Of a DNA stretch of 6,279 bases, positions 1-5,516 are shown one piece after another. A model generated the notes under the pieces. It worked only from the letters and a program-made list of their open reading frames with translations, made no database searches and was not told where the DNA came from. How positions within the stretch are numbered: position 1 is the stretch's first letter; every line of letters starts with the position of its first letter. The DNA comes from an uncultured Eubacteriales bacterium (GTDB lineage: Bacteria; Bacillota; Clostridia; Christensenellales; Borkfalkiaceae): assembly GCA_900554485.1 (NCBI GenBank), contig USHO01000068.1, positions 1-6,279 on the forward strand. The letters run 5' to 3'. Both the position numbers and the translations under genes were made by a program.

Positions 1-50
1 TGTTCGGCGCCGTATCCGCAGACCATACCGAGTATTACGTCGATATCCAT
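1..50 (-). CDS. Start of an unidentified protein, cut by the left edge
   Basis: Only the first 16 codons are visible, reading MDIDVILGMVCGYGAE before the window ends. The start is supported by a purine-rich ribosome binding site (AAAGGCGGTG) a few bases upstream, and by the promoter and leader at 51-223 that point at it. The peptide is too short to assign to a family. It is moderately hydrophobic with a glycine-rich patch, which does not distinguish a membrane start from a nucleotide-binding start. It lies downstream of the hydrogenase operon in the same direction, but the terminator at 256-285 and its own promoter make it a separate transcription unit. Confidence 0.6.
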   Translation of the reverse strand, partial: MDIDVILGMVCGYGAE

Positions 51-57
51 GTTTCAC

Positions 58-69
58 CGCCTTTCGGCG
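58..69 (-). promoter_or_regulatory. Small GNRA hairpin overlapping the ribosome binding site of the left-edge gene
   Basis: In the transcript the bases read CGCC-GAAA-GGCG, a 4-bp GC stem closed by a GAAA tetraloop. The 3' arm is part of the GGCGGTG ribosome binding site of the gene starting at 50. The stop codon of the small ORF (74-72) lies only 3 bases before the hairpin, so a ribosome finishing the small ORF could open it. The stem is short, so a regulatory role is an inference. Confidence 0.35.
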
Positions 70-71
70 CG

Positions 72-155
72 TCAGAAAAGGAAATCGGGAATCTCGCGCG
101 AAAAGCGCGCGGCAAGCGCTTTCCTGCGTTTTACAAAGTAAAATCTTCCTTTCAT
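72..155 (-). CDS. 27-residue basic small ORF in a leader region
   Basis: An ATG at 155 is preceded by GGAGGTG with a 5-base spacer, one of the best ribosome binding sites in the window. It opens 27 codons ending in TGA, beginning MKGRFYFVKRRK and ending REIPDFLF. The peptide is strongly basic in its first two thirds (K2, R4, K9, R10, R11, K12, R17, R20) and aromatic-rich. It has no obvious signal peptide or membrane segment. It sits 21 bases upstream of the next gene and roughly 34 bases after the predicted transcription start. It could be a genuine small protein or a leader peptide that couples translation to the downstream gene. I do not recognise a family. A strong hairpin (CGCGCG arms at 95-111) lies within the coding part. 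Confidence 0.5.
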   Translation of the reverse strand: MKGRFYFVKRRKALAARFSREIPDFLF

Positions 156-195
156 TCTTTCACCTCCGCTCCGTGATTTTTCAAGGCGCGGGGGT

Positions 196-223
196 ATTAT
201 ACATCGGTTTTTCAAAAAGTCAA
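196..223 (-). promoter_or_regulatory. Housekeeping-type promoter for the small ORF and left-edge gene
   Basis: On the minus strand TTGACT (223-218) is followed by a 16-base spacer and a perfect TATAAT (201-196). The predicted transcription start is near 189, giving a leader of about 140 bases before the ATG at 50, within which the small ORF lies. It stands between the operon terminator and the next gene, exactly where a new promoter would be needed. Confidence 0.8.
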
Positions 224-255
224 TATCCGACCGAACGTTTTACGAAAATTTATTT

Positions 256-285
256 AGCAAAACCCCTCGCCGAATAGCGAGGGGT
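256..285 (-). terminator. Rho-independent terminator of the hydrogenase-phosphatase operon
   Basis: A perfect 8-bp stem, CCCCTCGC (263-270 on the plus strand) and GCGAGGGG (277-284), encloses a 6-base loop, and an A-T pair extends it. Read on the minus strand, it begins about 5 bases after the phosphatase stop codon and is followed by TTTTGC and then an A/T-rich stretch, so the T-tract is interrupted. No T-run follows on the plus strand, so it acts in the minus direction. Confidence 0.8.
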
Positions 286-289
286 GCCG

Positions 290-1462
290 TTAAAAATAAC
301 TTACTTTTACTTTCTTGCCCATCTGACGAAGACTTTTCGACAGTTCTTCGACAAGATTCATTTTTATGTTGAAGTTTATCGGCAGATCGGGGTTCTGGTG
401 CGCGGGGTTGACCGCCCTGCCGACAAAAAAGTTAATGTCGGTAGCCTCTTCAAAGAGCAATCTGCATATAAGCGACGCGCCGTCCTTGCCGAAACTCCAT
501 TTTTCATACTGCTCGTTGTCCTTTAACGCGTCTTTCGCGTATTCGACGACCTTATTTACGGTTATGACGCCCTCGGTTACAAGGTCGACGCCCTCGATTT
601 CGGCTATCGGCGGAACGTCGCCGCGCTCGAATTTAAGGCTGGTTATAAGCGGCTTGTCCAGATATTTCGCCGCAAGCGTTGAAGTCGTGCCGCCGCAGAC
701 GATGTGCTTGCCCTCTTTTGAAAAGAACAGCGACATCATTCTGTTTACGTCGTCGGGATTTGAAGGCGGACCGAACAGAATATTGACAGGTTCGCGTTTT
801 CTGACTTTCAGCACGCACGCAGTGGTGTCGTCGCCCGGTTTATCGCCGTACAGACGGTTACACTCGTCCACAAGTATCGTCGAAAGGGTTTTCGCGGTAT
901 AACCGCAATAAACATACGGCAACATAAACGTTATTATGTCTTCGCGCCGCCACCCGAAATTATACTTGATGCCGAGCCCCGCATGCGGACAACCGTCGCT
1001 CATAACGATGAACACGTCGCCGTCTTTAAGTTCGATAACCGACTTATAGACTTTCTTTCCGCCGATGTTCAATTCGGTTCGCTTATACAGATAATTCGCG
1101 CCGTCTCTTAATGCTATGACCTGCGGATTATCGAATTCTATGATTTCCGCGGTTTTGTTCTCTACGACGTGTACTATCGTAAAAGTCGAATACGCCACGC
1201 CCCTTACCGAACATATCGGCAACGTCGCCGCAATCGTTTCGACGCAGTCTTCGAGCGAAAGTCCCTCGGCCATCATGGTTGAAATTATCTTCGACGTCAG
1301 CGTCGAAAGTATACTCGCCTTGACACCGCTGCCGAGTCCGTCGGCAAGAACGATTACCTGCGAATTTTCGGAAGACTCGACCACGTCGACGTGATCCCCG
1401 CAGAGTTGTTCGCCGTAATGGTTTATGCTTTTATATCCGACGTCTACGAAAAGGTCATTCAT
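290..1462 (-). CDS. SpoIIE-family (PP2C-type) serine/threonine protein phosphatase with an unassigned C-terminal domain
   Basis: This 390-residue soluble protein is predicted to be a metal-dependent phosphoserine/phosphothreonine phosphatase. The SpoIIE-type catalytic domain spans about residues 5-220. It carries G22-D23, the metal-binding ADGLGSG (40-46), the FDNP motif (110-113), MSDG (154-157) and GDDTT (210-214), so the acidic metal ligands of the family appear intact and activity is expected. Residues 225-390 form a second domain that starts VNILFGPPSNPDD and holds a GGTTS motif (257-261); I cannot name it. The start at 1462 is chosen from AAAGGAG ten bases upstream. The gene overlaps the end of the hydrogenase gene by 8 bases, which implies coupled translation and a shared job: the phosphatase is the likely output of the hydrogenase sensor. 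Its substrate is not in the window. Classical SpoIIE/RsbU relatives act on anti-anti-sigma proteins, which is only an analogy here. Confidence 0.9.
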   Translation of the reverse strand: MNDLFVDVGYKSINHYGEQLCGDHVDVVESSENSQVIVLADGLGSGVKASILSTLTSKIISTMMAEGLSLEDCVETIAATLPICSVRGVAYSTFTIVHVVENKTAEIIEFDNPQVIALRDGANYLYKRTELNIGGKKVYKSVIELKDGDVFIVMSDGCPHAGLGIKYNFGWRREDIITFMLPYVYCGYTAKTLSTILVDECNRLYGDKPGDDTTACVLKVRKREPVNILFGPPSNPDDVNRMMSLFFSKEGKHIVCGGTTSTLAAKYLDKPLITSLKFERGDVPPIAEIEGVDLVTEGVITVNKVVEYAKDALKDNEQYEKWSFGKDGASLICRLLFEEATDINFFVGRAVNPAHQNPDLPINFNIKMNLVEELSKSLRQMGKKVKVSYF

Positions 1463-3131
1463 CGGAAATGGACTCCTTTAATTTTGTAAGCGCGATTTTG
1501 GTTTCCGCCGCCGTTTCGCCGAGCAGAGACGCAATCTCCTGAACGATACGCATCTGTTTGTCGACGACTTTGTCCGCAACCTCGACCGTCTGACGGGATA
1601 TACTCTCTTTCTTTTCTCTTTCCGCCTCTTCGTCCGTTATATCTCTCATGATACAGACTAGCATATTGTACGTCGTATCGTAAACGATCGTCTCCTCGAC
1701 GTATTTTTTATAATCGGCAAGGTATGCGCGTTCGTTTCTCAGGCTGCGTTTGCTGTTAAGCACCCTTCTGAACGGCGCGGGGTCGAGAATTCTGTCTATC
1801 GTCTCGCCGAGGACGTCCGACGACGAACGCACGTTCATAATCTTTCTTGCGGTCGGATTTATCTGCTGAACTTCGAGGTTGTCGTTGACTACTATCAGTC
1901 CGTTGGGAGTATTGTTTACTATACAATCCGAAAAACTTTCGGCTTTGTCTTTAAGGTAAGGCAGGCACATCGATATTTCGGCTTTGCCGTGATAAATCGC
2001 CGCGGCTTTTTCGCGGCATGTATTGTACCCGCACGACCCGCAGTTAAGTTCGTCTTCGGGGCGGGTCTTGCCCATTTTTTTCAGTATCGCGGTAATTTCC
2101 TCTTCGCTCGGCGCGCCGTTGCGAAGTTCTATCGCGGTAAATTCTTTTTTAACAGACTCGTCGTCGGGCATTTCTACGTCGAAGTCTTTTTTGCCCGCAT
2201 AACGAGCCACCGCGGCGTAATCCTTTACGGGCGAACGGCGATATTTTTCCATGACGGGACCGCCGACGCAACTGCCGACGCAAGCCGACATCTCTATAAA
2301 ACACTTATGTATCTTTCCGCTTTCGATGTCTTTCAGCGCGGCTATGCAGTTTTCGACGCCGTCTATCGCAAGATAGGTATAATCCGCCTGCCGAGCCATG
2401 GTTTTGAGTATTCCGCCCGTCGTCGGGAAGAACCTCGCGCGGCTCTTTTCGTAATCGTCCATATCGGCGACGAGTTCGATTTTTTCGGCTTTGAGCCACT
2501 CGGTAACCTCTTCAAACGTAAGCACGGCGTCGACTATGCCGTTATAATATTCCGCCTCGTCTTTTTTCGCGACGCACGGACCGACGAACACGACTTTTGC
2601 GTTCGGGTGACGGCGTTTTATGTCCTTCGCGTGCGCCTGCATCGGCGACAACACGTCCGCAAGATTTTTTATCTCGTCCGGGAAATATTTCTGCACGAGC
2701 AGATTGACGGAATGACAGCACGACGATATAACGACGTCGCGGGTTTCGGCGGCAAGCATCCTTTCGTACTCCGTCTTGACGATCGTCGCGCCTATCGCCG
2801 TTTCTTCGGCGTCGGCAAACCCGAGTTTTTTAAGCGCGGAACGCATTCCGTTTATGCCTATACCGTCATAATTCGCGATGAACGACGGAGCAAGACTGAC
2901 GAACACGGGATCGCCCGACTGTATAAGCACTTTTACTTTTTCGAGTTCGCTTGCGATCTCCTTTGCGTTTTGCGGACAGACGACGAAACACTGCCCGCAC
3001 AATATGCACTCGTTGCCGATGATATGCGCCTGATTCGCCGAAAATCTTATGGACTTTACGGGGCAGTGTCTTATACACTTATAACAGTTTTTGCAATTTG
3101 ACTTTTTAAGCGTGAGAAAATTGCTGCTCAT
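1455..3131 (-). CDS. hydS: Sensory [FeFe] hydrogenase (HydS-like) with ferredoxin, H-cluster, Fe-S and PAS domains
   Basis: This 558-residue cytoplasmic protein is likely an H2 or redox sensor. Domains in order: two [4Fe-4S] motifs (C13, C16, C19, C23; C42, C45, C48, C52); the hydrogenase H-domain (about 75-310) with SSCC (136-139), GPCVAKKDE (184-192) and EMSACVGSCVGGP (280-292), giving all four H-cluster cysteines C139, C186, C284 and C288; a small Fe-S domain with C364, C367, C372 and C389; a PAS domain (about 400-500) with NTPNGLIVVN and a downstream MRDIT; and a charged helical, probably coiled-coil tail (500-555). The H-cluster motifs differ from catalytic enzymes: Met-Pro-Cys has become Gly-Pro-Cys, Met-Ala-Cys has become Ser-Ala-Cys, and the GGGQP end is shortened to GGP. 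There is no kinase or cyclase domain, so output is probably by contact with the phosphatase. The ATGA overlap with the ferredoxin gene and an AGGGAG site 8 bases upstream fix the start. Group C assignment is from architecture; the symbol is used by analogy. Confidence 0.9.
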   Translation of the reverse strand: MSSNFLTLKKSNCKNCYKCIRHCPVKSIRFSANQAHIIGNECILCGQCFVVCPQNAKEIASELEKVKVLIQSGDPVFVSLAPSFIANYDGIGINGMRSALKKLGFADAEETAIGATIVKTEYERMLAAETRDVVISSCCHSVNLLVQKYFPDEIKNLADVLSPMQAHAKDIKRRHPNAKVVFVGPCVAKKDEAEYYNGIVDAVLTFEEVTEWLKAEKIELVADMDDYEKSRARFFPTTGGILKTMARQADYTYLAIDGVENCIAALKDIESGKIHKCFIEMSACVGSCVGGPVMEKYRRSPVKDYAAVARYAGKKDFDVEMPDDESVKKEFTAIELRNGAPSEEEITAILKKMGKTRPEDELNCGSCGYNTCREKAAAIYHGKAEISMCLPYLKDKAESFSDCIVNNTPNGLIVVNDNLEVQQINPTARKIMNVRSSSDVLGETIDRILDPAPFRRVLNSKRSLRNERAYLADYKKYVEETIVYDTTYNMLVCIMRDITDEEAEREKKESISRQTVEVADKVVDKQMRIVQEIASLLGETAAETKIALTKLKESISDE

Positions 3132-3400
3132 ACGACATCTCCCTTAGCCGCGTTTACCGCCGGCAAAACCTTATCGTTGAAAAATTCCTCGAAATTCGAC
3201 GGAGTTATTGCGGAATACACTTCGTCGCCGACGGTAATCGTCACGCCGACGCGGTTACACTTGCCCGCGCAGAAACTGCCGATCAACGTAATTTCGTCCT
3301 GCAAGGCATATTCCTCTGTCTTCTTTTCCATAAGCGCGACGATTTCGGGCGCACCTTTAAGGTAGCACGAACTTCCGACGCACACTTTGACTATTATCAT
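3128..3400 (-). CDS. Thioredoxin-like [2Fe-2S] ferredoxin
   Basis: A 90-residue protein resembling the thioredoxin-like [2Fe-2S] fold of NuoE/HydC C-terminal domains and small clostridial ferredoxins. The four cluster ligands are C7 and C12 (CVGSSC) and C44 and C48 (CAGKC), in the CX4C...CX3C spacing of that family. It begins directly with the first beta strand (MIIVKVCVGSSCYLKGA), so it is the stand-alone domain without the helical NuoE N-terminus. An AGGGG ribosome binding site lies just upstream of the ATG at 3400. Its TGA overlaps the hydrogenase ATG (ATGA), so the two are translationally coupled and probably made in matched amounts. The likely role is electron transfer to or from the hydrogenase Fe-S chain; direct partnership is inferred from context. 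Confidence 0.88.
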   Translation of the reverse strand: MIIVKVCVGSSCYLKGAPEIVALMEKKTEEYALQDEITLIGSFCAGKCNRVGVTITVGDEVYSAITPSNFEEFFNDKVLPAVNAAKGDVV

Positions 3401-3421
3401 ATTTCCCCTGACCCTTATATC

Positions 3422-4168
3422 TTACGCGAATACGCCGTTCACATACGACAGTAAAAATTCGCGCGTTTTTACGTTACCTTTCACCGACTGAGCCGCCGCG
3501 ACTATCGGTAGCCATTTTTCGGCGTAATCCCTGCTCGTTCCGCTCTTTTCGCAGAACAAATCCATATATTCTTCCGCCCCCGAAATATCGCCGTTCAGCC
3601 AGAACAGAAGATAAGTCCGCGCGACGTCCGCAGACGCGTTGCCTATCGTCGCGTGCGACCAGTCGAGTATGTACGGTTTTCCGTCGTCCGACACTATGAT
3701 ATTCGTCGGATTGAAATCGCCGTGGCAGAGTTTATGGTGTCTCGGCAGTTCTTCCAGCCGTTTCAGAAGTTCGGTCTTTACGTCGTCGCCGAGATTTGCC
3801 TTCGCTATGCGGTCGCGCATTTTCTCGGTAAGAGACACCAGAAGAGGACACGTCTTTGAAAACGCCTCGAGTTGCAGGTCGACGAATTTCCCGAGATATT
3901 CGTGGCGTCTGTCGTGATTTTCGCTCATCAGGCAGTCGAGCGTCTTGCCGTGGATATATTCGGTGACAATCGCCCATTTGCCGTCTATCTGCGTAACCGC
4001 TTTCACCGCCGGTACGTTAAGACCCGTGGTTTCGACGCGCGCGTGGTTCAACGCCTCGCTTAAAACGTCGTCTTTGGGGTATCCGTTTTCAAATACTTTT
4101 ATACAATTTTCTCCGTCGCGATAAACGGTTTTACCCGTCCTCACGGCGATTATTCTGTCTAGTTCCAT
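3422..4168 (-). CDS. Aminoglycoside-phosphotransferase-like small-molecule kinase
   Basis: This 248-residue protein has the APH/choline-kinase fold. Visible features are a candidate ATP-binding lysine (K24 in IKVF) and its glutamate partner (E38), the catalytic loop HGDFNPTNI (149-157: catalytic D151, metal-binding N156) and the following LDW with D169. All catalytic residues appear intact. The N-lobe is short and the glycine-rich loop is not obvious. The substrate cannot be read from sequence: relatives phosphorylate sugars, amino alcohols or antibiotics, and a minority may act on proteins, so resistance should not be assumed. It starts 9 bases after the LysR stop without a clear ribosome binding site, suggesting translation depends on the upstream gene, and ends 21 bases before the ferredoxin gene. 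Its presence in a hydrogen-sensor operon is unexpected. Confidence 0.82.
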   Translation of the reverse strand: MELDRIIAVRTGKTVYRDGENCIKVFENGYPKDDVLSEALNHARVETTGLNVPAVKAVTQIDGKWAIVTEYIHGKTLDCLMSENHDRRHEYLGKFVDLQLEAFSKTCPLLVSLTEKMRDRIAKANLGDDVKTELLKRLEELPRHHKLCHGDFNPTNIIVSDDGKPYILDWSHATIGNASADVARTYLLFWLNGDISGAEEYMDLFCEKSGTSRDYAEKWLPIVAAAQSVKGNVKTREFLLSYVNGVFA

Positions 4169-4177
4169 ATCTTGAAA

Positions 4178-5104
4178 TCACTTAAAACACTCGCGTTTGG
4201 AATCGCAAAGCGCGGTCATGAAAGCCTTGTCGACTTTCGTAAGTTTTCTGGTTTTATCGTAAATAAGAACGTCGCGGTATTTCTTCGTTCCGCCTTTACA
4301 CGGTAGCGCGACCAATCCGTAAGAATCGAGAATATCCTGCGGCAGCGGAGCGACAAGCATATACGTCTTGTCGTTGGCGGCGAGAATTTCAAACCTTTCC
4401 GCCCTGCCGTACACGAAAATACGACGCTCGGATTCGACCGAGAGTTCTTCCCTTTTGAGCTCCTCTTCGGAAACCGACGGAGCAAACGGATCGGCATACG
4501 CGACTTCGGTATAACCCGTAAGGTCTTCCGCCGTAACCTCTTTCAGAGTCGACAGCGTGTTGCCGCGTCTCGTGATGAGGATATGCTCGAATTCGGCGAT
4601 AAGTTCGCAAGCAAGTCCTTTCTGCACGAAAGATTCTTTGAATTGTCTGTCGTACTGCGACGGATAACGGACTATCCCTAAGTTGTAACCGCGTTCGTAA
4701 ACGTCGCTTATGGTATGCCTTGCGTTGGTCTCTTTATAATAAGCCTCCGCTCTGTCTATATCCGACAGAGAACGCGAAAAAGCCGCGAACGCGCGTGAGA
4801 TGTAACTCGCCCGCGGCGCGGAAAGCGCGAACCTCGTCTTTTCGTAGAGGTGGTCTGTAAATTCTTTTTCGAGTTCGTCGATCTGGCGCAGAATCTTTTT
4901 GCCGTTTTCTATCAGCCGCTCGCCGTCGGGTGTGAGAACGATACCCTTTGACGTGCGCTCGAAAATCGTTATGTCGAGTTCTTTTTCGAGCTCCTTGATA
5001 GCCCTCGACAAATTCGGCTGAGCGACGAAAAGTTCTTCCGCCGCCTTGCTTAAAGATCCCGCCTTCGCGATGACGGTTGCATACCTTAAATATACGATAT
5101 TCAT
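4178..5104 (-). CDS. LysR-family transcriptional regulator
   Basis: A 308-residue regulator of typical LysR length. The N-terminal winged helix-turn-helix covers about residues 1-60, with the recognition region SLSKAAEELFVAQPNLSRAI (17-36) and the wing ERTSKGIVLTPDGERL (49-64). A linker helix follows (about 65-90), then an effector-binding domain to about 290. The co-inducer cannot be predicted. It is the first gene of the cluster rather than divergent from its target, which is less usual for LysR proteins, so it may regulate its own operon. No Shine-Dalgarno sequence precedes the ATG at 5104. The start is still preferred because MNIVYLRYATVIAKAGSLSKAA matches the family's normal N-terminus. 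An 8-base direct repeat overlaps the start codon. Confidence 0.93.
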   Translation of the reverse strand: MNIVYLRYATVIAKAGSLSKAAEELFVAQPNLSRAIKELEKELDITIFERTSKGIVLTPDGERLIENGKKILRQIDELEKEFTDHLYEKTRFALSAPRASYISRAFAAFSRSLSDIDRAEAYYKETNARHTISDVYERGYNLGIVRYPSQYDRQFKESFVQKGLACELIAEFEHILITRRGNTLSTLKEVTAEDLTGYTEVAYADPFAPSVSEEELKREELSVESERRIFVYGRAERFEILAANDKTYMLVAPLPQDILDSYGLVALPCKGGTKKYRDVLIYDKTRKLTKVDKAFMTALCDSKRECFK

Positions 5105-5110
5105 ACGATA
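5092..5110. repeat. Short direct repeat ATACGATA across the LysR start codon
   Basis: ATACGATA occurs at 5092-5099 and again at 5103-5110, an 11-base period or about one helical turn, with the LysR start codon (5104-5102) at the junction. The spacing fits two protein contacts on one DNA face, but half of the pattern is constrained by coding sequence, so chance is a fair alternative. Confidence 0.35.
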
Positions 5111-5132
5111 AACGCTTTTGACCCGCGGATAG

Positions 5133-5164
5133 TAAAAAAGCGGCGGAGATAATAATCCCGCCGC
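5133..5164 (-). terminator. Rho-independent terminator of the HU gene
   Basis: On the minus strand GCGGCGG pairs with CCGCCGC (plus-strand arms 5140-5146 and 5158-5164), with a G-T pair extending the stem around an A/T loop and a run of six T bases directly after. It begins about 18 bases after the HU stop codon, so it ends the HU transcript before the LysR operon. Confidence 0.88.
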
Positions 5165-5176
5165 CCCCTCCGTCGA
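5149..5176 (-). promoter_or_regulatory. Possible weak promoter of the LysR operon, inside the HU terminator
   Basis: TCGACG (5176-5171, 4 of 6 to consensus) is separated by 16 bases from TATTAT (5154-5149, 5 of 6), which is formed by the terminator loop. Only about 30 bases lie between the terminator T-run and the LysR start codon, too little for a separate promoter, so the operon promoter must overlap the terminator or the operon relies on read-through. The match is weak. Confidence 0.3.
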
Positions 5177-5182
5177 TCTTTA

Positions 5183-5458
5183 TTACTTATTGAAAAGTTC
5201 TTTGTAGGTCTTGCTGAATTTGATTACGGGCGCGTTGCAAGCCTCGATAACAACTTTTTCGCCGGTAAGCGGATTGACGCCGTCGCGGGCGTTTTTCTCT
5301 TTGACGGAAAAAGTCGCAAAACCCGAAATGTGAACGTATTCGCCTTTTTTTAGGTTTTCGGTCAAAGTGTCCAGAAACGCGTTGAAATTCTTTTCCGCGT
5401 CTTTAATGGTTACGCCGAGGTTATCGGCATACGCTCTGATAAATTCGCTTTTATTCAT
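5183..5458 (-). CDS. hup: HU-type DNA-binding nucleoid protein
   Basis: With the start at 5458 this is a 91-residue HU/IHF-family protein, the normal length for HU. It dimerises and bends DNA without strong sequence specificity. The N-terminal helices (MNKSEFIRAYADNLGVT...) are followed by the family signature GFATFSVKEKNARDGVNPLTGEK around residues 46-68, including the tip P63 that intercalates into DNA, and the C-terminal VIKFSKTYKELFNK. Two usual positions differ: the arm motif GRNP is GVNP, and the GK of the C-terminal FKPGK-type motif is SK. The start at 5458 is preferred over an in-frame ATG 48 bases upstream because GGAGGAA lies 6 bases ahead of it and the upstream ATG lies before the predicted transcription start. 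It is a single-gene unit with its own promoter and terminator. It may be one of several HU paralogues in the genome. Confidence 0.93.
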   Translation of the reverse strand: MNKSEFIRAYADNLGVTIKDAEKNFNAFLDTLTENLKKGEYVHISGFATFSVKEKNARDGVNPLTGEKVVIEACNAPVIKFSKTYKELFNK

Positions 5459-5476
5459 AAAATTCCTCCGTATTGA

Positions 5477-5494
5477 GGCGACTTTGCCGTCGCC
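5477..5494 (-). other. Hairpin in the HU 5' leader
   Basis: GGCGAC and GTCGCC (5477-5482 and 5489-5494) form a perfect 6-bp stem with a 6-base loop, about 18 bases ahead of the HU start codon and just upstream of its ribosome binding site. It could protect the 5' end of the message or tune translation. No T-run follows, so it is not a terminator. Confidence 0.4.
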
Positions 5495-5501
5495 GTTATC
5501 A

Positions 5502-5516
5502 TACAATCGTATTGTA
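5502..5516. promoter_or_regulatory. Inverted repeat over the HU -10 element, possible operator
   Basis: TACAAT-CGT-ATTGTA is a perfect inverted repeat with 6-base arms. The arm at 5511-5516 is the HU promoter -10 element itself on the minus strand, and the other arm covers the predicted transcription start region. A bound repressor would block the promoter. Chance is possible because a -10 element supplies one arm. Confidence 0.35.

Noticed and set aside
95..111. CGCGCG hairpin in the leader as a terminator or attenuator
   Set aside because: No T-run follows on either strand and the hairpin is inside the small ORF. It may simply reflect CG-rich codons.
366..902. 178-codon plus-strand open frame opposite the phosphatase gene
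   Set aside because: No domain motif, and it lies wholly within the phosphatase gene, whose catalytic motifs are clear. The Ser/Thr-rich translation is typical of an antisense shadow.
1989..3101. 370-codon open frame on the plus strand opposite the hydrogenase gene
   Set aside because: It is the antisense of a gene with unmistakable Fe-S and H-cluster motifs. Its translation is low-complexity, rich in Arg, Phe and Tyr, as expected from reading GAC, TCG and AAA-type codons backward, and it matches no family I recognise.
3422..4168. Calling the APH-fold gene an aminoglycoside resistance gene
   Set aside because: Only the general kinase-fold motifs are visible. The operon context is sensory, and most APH-like clostridial proteins are not resistance enzymes.
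5459..5506. Longer HU protein starting at the upstream in-frame ATG at 5506
   Set aside because: That ATG lies upstream of the predicted transcription start (about 5504) and lacks a ribosome binding site, and the extra 16 residues are absent from normal HU proteins.
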